Shown: positions 27,931-38,800 of the stretch, in pieces | Numbering within the stretch: position 1 is the first letter of the stretch | How the letters are laid out: each line of letters opens with the position of its first letter | Assembly: GCF_022532105.1 (NCBI RefSeq) | Contig: NZ_CP092832.1 | Location: forward strand, 992,001 to 1,056,000 | Direction of reading: 5' to 3' | DNA length: 64,000 nt | Origin: Flavobacterium sp. HJ-32-4 | GTDB lineage: Bacteria; Bacteroidota; Bacteroidia; Flavobacteriales; Flavobacteriaceae | Program-made: the position numbers and the translations under genes | The notes under the pieces: generated by a model | The model's input: the letters and a program-made list of their open reading frames with translations, nothing else | Databases searched by the model: none | What the model was told of the DNA's origin: nothing

Positions 27931-28008
27931 CGGCCCGGGCTTTCCGCTGCTATCTTTTGTTCCTGTCGTCACAAAAGGATATCCGCTTCAATCCCTAACG
28001 CGGTTAAC
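27931..28008 (-). ncRNA. Candidate structured RNA element B (GATNGAAGCGG family)
   Basis: On the minus strand, GATTGAAGCGG (27993-27983) and AGCGGAAAGC (27948-27939) bracket a hairpin whose arms are TATCCTTTTGT and ACAAAAGATA with one bulge. Outside, GGG (27995-27993) faces CCC, the reverse of element A, where CCC faces GGG. It lies in the prs-rplY spacer and is collinear with both genes, so it could be part of their transcript. Confidence 0.5.
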
Positions 28009-28070
28009 TGCTAAACTGACCTTATCGGGTCAACCCGCAACAGCTTCCGCTAGTTACAACCTCCAGTCTC

Positions 28071-28136
28071 TCCTTCTTCCGGACTTCCCGACTCCATTCT
28101 CCCCATCTTCCGAACTTCCGAACTCCCGATCTTCTC
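28071..28136. repeat. Pyrimidine-rich word repeat (TTCCGAAC type) before the prs stop
   Basis: The plus strand is a run of related words such as CTTCCGGACTTCCC, CTTCCGAACTTCCGAACTCCC and CTTCT. On the minus strand this is the purine-rich region right after the prs stop codon. No gene or terminator is visible in it. Confidence 0.6.
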
Positions 28137-29078
28137 CTACATCAAAAAACTCCCACTGATCGACTCGTTGTGCTGTACCCGTTGCATTGTTTCGGCAAAG
28201 AGTCCGGCGCAGCTCACCACCCTGATTTTACTGGATTCCTTTTTAAGGGGAATCGAGTCGGTGACGATCAGTTCGCTCAGTTGCGACTTCTCGATCTTAT
28301 CATAGGCATCGCCCGAGAGGATTGCGTGTGTGCAAATCGCCCGAACGCTCAACGCACCACGTTCCATCATGAGGTCAGCGGCTTTGGCCAGTGTCCCTCC
28401 GGTGTCGCACATGTCGTCCACCAGGATGACATTGCGGCCTTTCACTTCCCCGATGAGTTCCATGTATTCGATCTTGTTGGCGGCTTTGCGCTGCTTGTAA
28501 CAGATCACGACATCGGACGTCAGGAATTTCGAGTAGGCATAGGCCCGTTTCGAACCTCCCATATCGGGTGAGGCGATGGTCAGGTTCTCCAGTTCGAGGC
28601 TCCTGACATACGGCAGGAAAATCGTCGAGGCGAAAAGGTGGTCAACCGGCTTCTCAAAGAAACCCTGGATCTGGTCGGCGTGGAGGTCCATCGTCATGAT
28701 GCGGGTGGCTCCGGCCGATTCGAGCAGTTTGGCAACCAGTTTCGCTCCTATGGGAACGCGTGGTTTGTCTTTACGGTCCTGGCGGGCCCAACCAAAGTAT
28801 GGGATCACGGCCGTAATGTGGCGGGCGGAAGCCCGTTTGGCCGCATCGATCATCAGCAGCAGTTCCATCAGGTTGTCGGCCGACGGGAAGGTCGAGCAGA
28901 CGATGAAAACGCGCAGGCCGCGGATCGATTCCTCATACGAAGGCTGAAATTCGCCATCGCTGTAATGTGAGAACGTAACTTTACCCAGCGGCACACCATA
29001 GCTTTCGGCGATGCGCTCCGCCAGATAGACACTTTGCGAACACGCAAAAATCTTTGCTTCCGGTTCGTTGTGTGACAT
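28137..29078 (-). CDS. prs: Ribose-phosphate pyrophosphokinase
   Basis: Makes PRPP from ribose 5-phosphate and ATP for nucleotide, His and Trp synthesis. 313 residues, normal for class I. Motifs: SHYSDGEFQPSYEESIRG near residue 37, the flexible loop region YFGWARQDRKDKPRVPIGAK (ATP binding), MDLHADQIQGFF (metal-binding His) and the PRPP signature NVILVDDMCDTGGTL at about 215-229. Upstream is a -7 box with a long leader containing a small hairpin (CGCCT/AGGCG). rplY follows after a 273-nt spacer with element B and the word repeat. Confidence 0.96.
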   Translation of the reverse strand: MSHNEPEAKIFACSQSVYLAERIAESYGVPLGKVTFSHYSDGEFQPSYEESIRGLRVFIVCSTFPSADNLMELLLMIDAAKRASARHITAVIPYFGWARQDRKDKPRVPIGAKLVAKLLESAGATRIMTMDLHADQIQGFFEKPVDHLFASTIFLPYVRSLELENLTIASPDMGGSKRAYAYSKFLTSDVVICYKQRKAANKIEYMELIGEVKGRNVILVDDMCDTGGTLAKAADLMMERGALSVRAICTHAILSGDAYDKIEKSQLSELIVTDSIPLKKESSKIRVVSCAGLFAETMQRVQHNESISGSFLM

Positions 29079-29128
29079 CGTAATGTGTTGTAAAGTAGTT
29101 AGTTGTTGTGTTTCGCCTAAGCGAGGCG

Positions 29129-29136
29129 CAAAGGTA
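29129..29136 (-). promoter_or_regulatory. -7 box of prs
   Basis: TACCTTTG on the minus strand, exact match, 50 nt before the prs ATG. Confidence 0.5.
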
Positions 29137-29201
29137 GGAATAAAATCGGGGTATGAAAGTAAAAATTTAAGTATTTTTCAATGCAAAGACAGAAAAATAT
29201 G

Positions 29202-29209
29202 TACATTTG
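29202..29209 (+). promoter_or_regulatory. -7 box of tRNA-Leu
   Basis: TACATTTG, exact match, ends 21 nt before the tRNA 5' end. Confidence 0.55.
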
Positions 29210-29230
29210 CAGCCACCAAAACCACTTTTT

Positions 29231-29310
29231 GCCCGGATGGCGGAATTGGTAGACGCGCTGGTCTCAAACACCAGTGGGAAACCGTGCCGGTTCGAGCCCG
29301 GCTCCGGGTA
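29231..29310 (+). tRNA. tRNA-Leu (anticodon CAA)
   Basis: Acceptor GCCCGGA with TCCGGGT (first pair G-T), D arm with AATTGGTAGAC, anticodon arm CTGGT-CTCAAAC-ACCAG giving CAA, a variable arm (TGGGAAACCGT) and T arm GCCGG-TTCGAGC-CCGGC. The discriminator is A and CCA is not encoded. It reads UUG. Confidence 0.93.
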
Positions 29311-29446
29311 CAAAGCTCCTCAGACGAGGGGCTTTTTTTATTGGTATTGCGGTCGAAATAGGAATTCAGGTAGGGCTCACACCTGCTAAGGTTCGAGCCC
29401 GGCTCCGGGTACAAAGCTCCTCAGATGAGGGGCTTTTTTTATTGGT
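29289..29446. repeat. 57-bp direct repeat of the tRNA-Leu 3' end and terminator
   Basis: The segment from the T arm through the terminator (29289-29345) recurs at 29390-29446 with one base difference, a 101-bp period. Between them are 44 bp containing a stem (CAGGT/ACCTG) that resembles a decayed tRNA anticodon arm. Confidence 0.85.
29312..29338 (+). terminator. Terminator of tRNA-Leu (a second copy lies at 29413-29440)
   Basis: AAGCTCCTC pairs with GAGGGGCTT (one G-T), followed by T7. The duplicate 101 bp downstream is also intact. Confidence 0.9.
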
Positions 29447-29477
29447 GGTTGTTGGTTATGGGTTATTGGTTGTTGGA
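29442..29477. repeat. GGTTGTTGG/GGTTATTGG word repeat
   Basis: Imperfect tandem words of G and T (TTGGTGGTTGTTGGTTATG and GGTTATTGGTTGTTGG) follow the second tRNA-terminator copy. Confidence 0.55.
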
Positions 29478-29675
29478 CGGTAGGGTTGAGAGCGTAAAGC
29501 GCAGGCTCAAGTTTCCGGGCGTTGTAAGCAATTGATAGTGAAGGACATTTTCTACGAAGTAGGTTCTGAAGGGTGTGTCGGGGGTCTTAATTTTTCCATC
29601 AAAACCACGTAATGCGCACACCGCCCCTTTTTTCACATAGCCGATAATCGGTTGTTCGCAGTTACTAAGTAAACC

Positions 29676-29708
29676 ACTACACTTATGTAGTAAATCGTTC
29701 GCGAACGA
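29676..29708. promoter_or_regulatory. Two adjacent palindromes upstream of the giant gene
   Basis: ACTACACTTATGTAGT (29676-29691; arms ACTACA/TGTAGT) and TCGTTCGCGAACGA (29695-29708; perfect) lie 3 nt apart, about 155 bp before the ATG at 29863. Apart from these the spacer 29478-29862 shows no gene, promoter box or other feature I can name. Confidence 0.35.
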
Positions 29709-29862
29709 CGATAGCCCACTATCTTAGGCGCGCCTTTCGGGAAACCGCAGCGTCGCCCATCCGGACCGTTCATCGGACGTTAGTCCGCTGGTCGCTCACA
29801 GAGACGCTACAATCACAAAAGGCGAAACTAAAGTGCTTGTTGAAACCATCTAAGATTCGTTT

Positions 29863-32800
29863 ATGAAGTTAAAAATTACCTTGTTCGCCTTGTGGGCTGT
29901 ACTTTGTTGCATACCCACGGCATTTGGGCAATGTGTTACCGGTGGATTGTATCCCGATACCGCCTTCACGCCGGCCTGCAGCGGCACCCAGGAAATCGTC
30001 AATACCGACTGTTGGGCAGGTGAGTACGCCCAAATCAATATTACGGCGAACAATCAGTATGTTTTCGCCAGTTCAACGGCTACGGATTTTATCACCGTAA
30101 CGGATGGGGCAGGCAGCACCATCTACGCCTTCGGAACGTCACCGGTGAGTTGGAACTCCAATTCGGTGTCCGGCGTCATTCGCTACTACATTCACAAAAC
30201 GTCAGGTTGCGTTGCCGAGAATGTCGGACGTATCCGCTACATCACCTGTACGCCGGCTGGCTGCGGACAACCCTCAGGCCTCAACGTTACCAATATCACG
30301 TCGAACTCGGCCCGCCTGAACTGGACGGCACCGGGAACGGCGCCAAGTGTCGGATATGACTGTTATATCAGCACGTCAAATACAGCGCCTACCGCCGCCA
30401 CCGTCCCGACCGGAACCGTAGCATCGACGGTCAACTCTATTTCCGGGCTCAGCGCCTCGACTACCTATTACTATTGGGTCCGGTCAAACTGTAACGCAAC
30501 GAAAAGCGGCTGGGTGTCTGGAGGTTCCTTTACGACAATCGCCTTTCAGGCGTGTAACGGAGCATCCTTCGGACTCTATCCCGAGACGACCTTCACGCCT
30601 GCTTACACGGGTAATTTCGAGGAAATCACCGCCGACGCCTGGGCAGGGGAATATTCCAATGTCAACGTCCTTGCGAATAAACAATATACCTTCACCAGTA
30701 CCGTCGGAACCGACTATGTTACGGTTACCAACGCCGCCGGTACGGTCGTCTATGCCTCAGGTACCTCGCCAGTTATCTGGAACTCGGGCAACGTGACCGG
30801 TGTCATACGCTATTACCTCCATGCCAATTCATCCTGTGGGGATGATTCCGTTTCCCGGCAGAGGTTGATCATCGCGACAGATTCCTGTAACCAACCCACC
30901 AGCCTTTCTACCACCAACATAACAAGTTCGTCCGCGACTCTCACGTGGTCAACTCCAAGTACGCCTTCCGGTGGATATGACTATTATTTCAGCACTTCCA
31001 GTACCGCCCCTAATGCGGCCACTACGCCGTCGGGTAATCTCAATACCAATAACATTACCTTAAACAATATCCTCGCTCCAAGCACCACCTACTACTGGTG
31101 GGTTCGCTCCAATTGCGGAGCAACGAAAAGTGCTTGGTCTGGTCCGATCACCTTTACGACACTTGCTGTCCCTGTGGGTTGTACGACCGGAACGCTCTGG
31201 CCGAGTACTACATACACTCCGCAATGTACGGGTACGCAGGAGTTGATCGTAAACAACGCCTACGGAGGGGAGTATTCGAACATCTCTGTTCCGAACAATT
31301 ACAAACGCCTCACGTTCGCGTCTTCGGTGAGCACCGATTTTATCACCATTACCAATGCTGCCGGAACGCAGGTGCTGGCCTATGGCACGACGCCGGTTGT
31401 ATACAACGTTGAAAATGCACCGGTGACCTTGAGGTATTACATCCATACTAATTCGGCATGTGGCACACAGAATATAAACCGGAATCGTTATATCACCTGT
31501 GACAATACAGTGTGCGTGACGCCGGTCTCATTGACGAGCTCCAATGTGACGAGTTCCGGTGCATTGCTGTCCTGGAACTTCAGCATGTCGCAGGCCGCAA
31601 ATTATGAGTTTTACGTCAGCACGTCGAGTGCGGTAGCGCCGCAATACACTACCGCGCCAACGGGCAGTTCGCCCACGTTAGCAGCGCCTATTGGCAACCT
31701 GAATCCCTCTACTACGTATTATTTTTGGGTGCGGTCGGCATGTAACAACACCGACAAGAGTAACTGGGTATACGGGGGCAGCTTCACCACCCTGGCAACC
31801 ACCGTTTGCGGAGATCCGACCAATGTTTCGATTATAAACGTCACTTCCAATTCCGCCTTTGTAAGCTTGACGGCTCCAAGCCCCTTCCCCACATCCGGAT
31901 ACCAGTATTATTTCGCGGGTTCCAATGTGGCACCGAATAGCGCAACGACCCCGACGGGTACTTTCCCAGCAGTCGGCCAGGCGAATATCACCGGACTCAA
32001 TCCGAACCAAACGTATTACGCATGGATACGATCTGCCTGCGGCGGGTCATCGGTGGGCAACTGGGTATCGGCTGGCAGTTTTACCACCGTAGCCGCAGCA
32101 AGCTGTAACGGTACGGCAGGTGTCTTCGGGGTGTATCCGCCCGGCACGTTTACCATACCCACCTGCGATGGTTCCGCCCAGGTGATTTCAACAGGTTCGT
32201 GGGCCGGAGAGTACGCAAACGTAAACGTCACCGCAGGGAAATACTATACTTTCACTTCATCTGTTGCTACTGATTATCTAACGATCACAAATGCAACCGG
32301 TAATATCGTATTTGCCAGTGGCCAGACACCTGTAGTTTGGTATTCGGGGACTACAACGGGAACTATCCGCTACTTCATGCACACCAACTCCAGTTGTGGC
32401 GCGGAGCAGGTCAACCGAACACGCTCGGTCAGTTGTGCGGCGCCCGTTGTGGGCATTGTAGGAACAGCTGCAGCCGGTTGGGACACCGATGTGTTCATGT
32501 CATCTGTGGATGGGGTCAATTTTACCCTGAACAATTATGCGCTCACCACCGGAGAGGTGAAGTTTCGTCTGAACGGCGCCTGGAACTTAAACTGGGGCGG
32601 CGCCACCTTCCCAACGGGAACAGGAGTCCAGGACGGACCGAACATCCCGGTTGTAGGGTGTACCTACAATATTACATTCAACTTAAATACCAAGGCGTAT
32701 ACCTTTACCACCACGTCGACCTCGCCATCGGCGCCAACCGGAACTGCCAACCAGATTGTCTGTAATAATCCGACACTCGCCAGCTTTACAGTGACAGGTA

Positions 32801-35800
32801 CCAACATTAAGTGGTACAGTGCTGCGACCGGAGGAAACCTATTGGCCGCTAATACGTCGGTCACGATAGGCACAACGTACTATGCGTCGCAAAGCAACGG
32901 TACCTGCGAATCGCCAACGCGATTGGCGGTGACCGCAATTGCCACTCCACTGCCTACAGCCAGCGCAACGCAAACCTTCTGTACGGGCGCAACGGTGGCG
33001 AACCTACAGGCGACCGGCACGGCCTTGAAATGGTACAACGTTCCTGCGAATGGCACGGTCCTGACAGGCGCTACGGTATTGGCAGCCGGTACCTATTATG
33101 TAAGCCAGACACTCAGCGGTTGCGAAAGCGGTCGCCGTGCGGTTACCGTAACACTCACGCCTAAAGTGACACCAACGTTCACGCAAGTAGCCGCCATCTG
33201 TTCAGGTGCAACGTTGTCTGCATTGCCAACAACGTCGAACAACGGCATTACCGGAACCTGGTCACCGGCGTTGAACAATACCACGACAACGACCTATACG
33301 TTTACACCGGGTGCGAACCAGTGCGCGAACACGACGACGATGACCATCACGGTCAACCCAGTCGTGACACCAACATTTACGCAGGTAGCTGCGATCTGTT
33401 CAGGTGCGACGCTATCAGCCTTGCCAACGACATCGAACAATGGCATTACCGGAACGTGGTCACCGGCGTTGAATAACACTACGACGACTACGTATACGTT
33501 TACACCAAGCGCAGGTCAATGTGCGACTACACGTACGATGACCATTACGGTGAATCCTAAAGTAACCCCAACGTTCACGCAAGTAGCCGCCATCTGTTCA
33601 GGAGCGACGTTGTCAGCCTTGCCAACGACATCGAACAACGGCATTACGGGAACCTGGTCACCGGCGTTGAACAATACCACGACAACGACCTATACGTTTA
33701 CACCGGGTGCGAACCAGTGCGCGAACACGACGACGATGACCATCACGGTTAACCCAGTCGTGACACCAACGTTCACGCAGGTAGCTGCCATCTGTTCTGG
33801 AGCGACTTTGTCGGCACTTCCAACGACTTCCAACAACGGCATTACCGGAACGTGGTCACCGGCATTGAACAATACTACAACAACGACCTATACGTTCACA
33901 CCAAGTGTAGGTCAATGTGCGACTACACGTACGATGACCATTACGGTGAATCCTAAAGTAACCCCAACGTTTACGCAAGTAGCCGCCATCTGTTCAGGTG
34001 CGACGTTGTCAGCCTTGCCAACGACCTCGAACAATGGCATCACAGGAACGTGGTCACCGGCGTTGAACAATACTACAACAACGACCTATACGTTTACACC
34101 GGGTGCGAACCAGTGCGCAAACACGACGACGATGACCATCACGGTTAACCCAGTCGTGACACCAACGTTCACGCAAGTGGCAGCCATCTGTTCAGGTGCG
34201 ACGTTGTCGGCTCTTCCAACAACATCGAACAACGGCATCACCGGAACCTGGTCACCGGCGTTGAACAATACTACAACAACGACCTATACGTTTACACCGG
34301 GGGCGAACCAGTGCGCGAACACGACGACGATGACCATCACGGTTAACCCAGTCGTGACACCAACATTTACGCAGGTAGCTGCGATCTGTTCAGGTGCGAC
34401 GTTATCAGCCTTGCCAACGACATCGAACAATGGCATTACCGGAACGTGGTCACCGGCGTTGAATAATACCACGACTACGACCTATACGTTTACACCAGCC
34501 GCTAACCAATGCGCGAACACGACGACGATGACCATCACGGTTAACCCAGTCGTGACACCGACCTTCACGCAAGTAGCGGCCATCTGTTCAGGAGCGACTT
34601 TGTCGGCACTTCCAACGACTTCCAACAACGGCATTACCGGAACCTGGTCACCGGCGTTGAATAACACCGCAACGACTACGTATACGTTTACACCAGCCGC
34701 GAACCAATGCGCGAACACGACGACGATGACCATCACGGTTAACCCAGTCGTGACACCGACCTTCACGCAAGTAGCGGCCATCTGTTCTGGAGCGACTGTG
34801 TCGGCACTTCCAACGACTTCCAACAACGGCATTACCGGAACCTGGTCACCGGCGTTGAACAATACCACGACGACTACGTATACCTTCACACCAGCCGCTA
34901 ACCAATGCGCGAACACGACGACGATGACCATCACGGTTAACCCAGTCGTGACACCAACGTTTACTCAGGTAGCCGCGATCTGTTCAGGTGCGACGTTGTC
35001 GGCTCTTCCAACGACCTCGAACAACGGCATTACGGGAACGTGGTCACCAGCGTTGAACAATACCACAACGACTACGTATACCTTCACGCCAGCAGCCAAC
35101 CAGTGCGCAAACACGACGACGATGACGATCACCGTCAACCCACTCGTAACTCCAACGTTCACGCAAGTAGCGGCCATCTGTTCAGGAGCGACTTTGTCAG
35201 CGCTTCCAACCACGTCGAACAACGGCATCACCGGAACCTGGTCGCCGGCGTTGAACAATACGACGACGACTACGTATACCTTCACACCAGCCGCGAACCA
35301 ATGCGCGAACACGACGACGATGACCATCACGGTTAACCCAGTCGTGACACCGACCTTCACGCAAGTAGCGGCCATCTGTTCAGGAGCGACTTTGTCGGCG
35401 CTTCCAACCACGTCGAACAACGGCATTACGGGAACGTGGTCACCAGCGTTGAACAATACCACAACGACTACGTATACCTTCACGCCAGCAGCCAACCAGT
35501 GCGCAAACACGACGACGATGACGATCATCGTCAACCCACTCGTAACTCCAACGTTCACGCAAGTAGCGGCCATCTGTTCAGGAGCGACTTTGTCAGCGCT
35601 TCCAACCACGTCGAACAACGGCATCACCGGAACCTGGTCACCGGCGTTGAACAATACGACTACTACTACGTATACCTTCACACCAGCGGCCAACCAGTGT
35701 GCGAATACCACGACGATGACCATCACGGTCAACCCAATCGTGACACCAACGTTCACGCAAGTAGCGGCCATCTGTTCAGGCGCGACGTTGTCGGCACTTC

Positions 35801-38800
35801 CAACAACATCCAACAACGGCATCACCGGAACCTGGTCACCAGCGTTGAACAATACGACTACTACTACGTATACCTTCACACCAGCCGCTAACCAATGCGC
35901 GAACACGACGACGATGACCATCACGGTTAACCCAGTCGCGACACCAACGTTCACGCAAGTAGCGGCCATCTGTTCAGGCGCGACGTTGTCGGCACTTCCA
36001 ACAACATCCAACAACGGTATTACGGGAACCTGGTCACCGGCGTTGAACAATACCACAACGACTACGTATACCTTCACACCAGCGGCCAACCAATGCGCAA
36101 ACACCACGACGATGACCATCACGGTCAACCCAATCGTGACACCGACGTTTACTCAGGTAGCCGCGATCTGTTCAGGTGCGACGTTGTCGGCTCTTCCAAC
36201 GACCTCGAACAACGGCATTACGGGAACGTGGTCACCAGCGTTGAACAATACCACAACGACTACGTATACCTTCACGCCAGCAGCCAACCAGTGCGCAAAC
36301 ACGACGACGATGACGATCACCGTCAACCCACTCGTAACTCCAACGTTCACGCAAGTAGCGGCCATCTGTTCAGGCGCGACGTTGTCGGCACTTCCAACAA
36401 CATCCAACAACGGCATCACCGGAACCTGGTCACCAGCGTTGAACAATACGACTACTACTACGTATACCTTCACACCAGCAGCTAACCAATGCGCGAACAC
36501 GACGACGATGACCATTACGGTCAACCCAATCGTGACACCAACATTTACGCAAGTAGCGGCCATCTGTTCAGGCGCGACGTTGTCGGCTCTTCCAACAACA
36601 TCCAACAACGGTATTACGGGAACCTGGTCACCGGCGTTGAACAATACCACAACGACTACGTATACCTTCACGCCAGCAGCGAACCAATGCGCAAACACCA
36701 CGACGATGACCGTCACGGTCAACCCAATCGTGACACCGACGTTCACGCAGGTAGCCGCAATCTGTTCAGGTGCGACCCTGTCAGCCTTGCCAACGACATC
36801 TGATAATGGCGTTACAGGAACCTGGTCACCAGCGTTGGATAACACCGCGACCACGACCTATACCTTTACGCCTGATGCGGGTCAGTGTGCCGATACGGCG
36901 ACTATGACTATTACCGTCAACCCAATCGTAACACCGACGTTCACGCAGGTAGCGGCTATCTGTTCGGGAGCTACGTTGTCAGCATTGCCAACGACCTCGA
37001 ACAACGGTATCACAGGAACCTGGTCACCAGCGTTGGATAACACCGCGACCACTACCTATACCTTTACGCCTGATGCAGGTCAGTGTGCCGATACGGCTAC
37101 TATGACGATTACCGTCAATTCAATCGTAACGCCTGCCTTTACTCAGGTCGAGGCAATCTGTTCAGGTGCGACACTTGCGCTGCCGTCAACGTCAGAGAAT
37201 GGTATCACGGGAACCTGGTCACCGGCATTTGATACTACCGTGACCACGACCTATACGTTTACACCTGACGCTGGTCAGTGTGCGGAGACTACCGCGATGA
37301 CGATTATCGTCACCCCGAACGTGACGCCTGTATTCACACAGGTAGCTGCGATTTGCTCAGGAGATCCGCTTCTGGCCTTGCCAATGATATCCGATAACGG
37401 CATCACCGGAACCTGGTCGCCGGCCTTGGATAACACCACCACGACCACCTATACCTTCACGCCTGATGCAGGTCAGTGCGCCACTACAGCGACGATGGCC
37501 ATCACGGTGCATCCGGTGCCTGTCGTGAGCACCATGACCGACATTACGGCCTGTGTAAGCTATACATTACCCGAACTGGCTAACGGTAATTATTACACTG
37601 CTGCTGACGGTCAGGGCACGATGTTGGTAGCGGGCGACGCCATTACGTCGACACAGACGATATATATATTCGCGGATAACGGCAATTGTATGGCGCAGAC
37701 GAGCTTCGTGGTGACCATCACCGAAACAGCGGTCATCGATGAACTAGCCGATGTGACCGTGTGCGGAAGCTACACGCTGCCGGTACTCACGTCTAACGCG
37801 AATTATTATACCGCACCAGGCGGCGCGGGAACAATGTTGCAGGCTGGTGATGTAATAACGACTTCACAAACTGTATATCTATATGTCGAAGGCGCTATTG
37901 CCACTTGTACCGCGGAAAGTGACGTTGTGATTACCATTAATCCGGTGCCGACTGTCGAGAGTTTTGAAGACGTTACCGCTTGCGACAGCTATGTGCTACC
38001 ATCCCTGGCCAACGGAAACTACTTTACTGCTTCCAACGGGGCGGGTGTGATGTTGAACGCAGGTGATGTGATTACCGCCTCTCAAACCATCTACATCTAT
38101 GTGACCAATGGTGATTGTACGGCGGAAAGCCATTTCGATGTAATCATCACACCAACGCCAACGGTTGAAGATAGGAGTGATGTGACGGTATGTGATGCGT
38201 ATACGCTCCCTGCCCTGACAACCGGAAATTACTACACCGAAAGCAACGGCCAGGGTGAAATGCTGATCGAAGGCGATGTCATCACCAGCACACAGACGGT
38301 GTACCTATACGCAACCAACGGCGACTGCGAAGCGGAAACCAGCTTTACCGTGACGGTGCTCCCGGCTCCGACTGTCGAAAGTTTCGAAGATGTTACCGCG
38401 TGCGGCAGCTACATCCTTCCAGCCCTTGCCGGAGGAAATTATTACACAGAACCCAATGCAGGAGGAACGTTACTTCTGGCCGGTGATAGCATCAGCCAAA
38501 CGCAAACCGTGTATGTCTATGCAAACAACGGCACTTGTTCAGCGGAAAGCAGCTTTACCGTTATCATCCCTACCGTAGACAACACGGTAGTGGTGAACGA
38601 GGCAACGCTTACGGCAAACCAAAGCGGCGCTACCTATCAGTGGGTGTCATGCGACGACCTACCAAGTGTCATCTTAGGTGAAACGGGACAGAGCTTTACG
38701 GCTACAGCGAACGGACAATATGCCGTAATTGTCACGCTTGACGGTTGTACAATCATGAGCGATTGTATTACCATAGATAGTTTGAGTATAGACCAACCGG

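Noticed and set aside
29447..29862. Hidden gene in the 416-bp spacer before the giant gene
   Set aside because: No frame with coding-like composition, no promoter box in place; only palindromes and word repeats were seen.
34965..36128. Minus-strand open frame of 387 codons inside the giant gene
   Set aside because: It is the antisense shadow of the 198-bp array; a single stop-free unit repeated in phase keeps the frame open.
36153..36854. Second long minus-strand frame in the array
   Set aside because: Same artefact of the tandem repeat.
33163..37515. CRISPR array
   Set aside because: The repeats are 198 bp, head-to-tail, in frame and translated into a regular protein; there are no spacers or cas genes.
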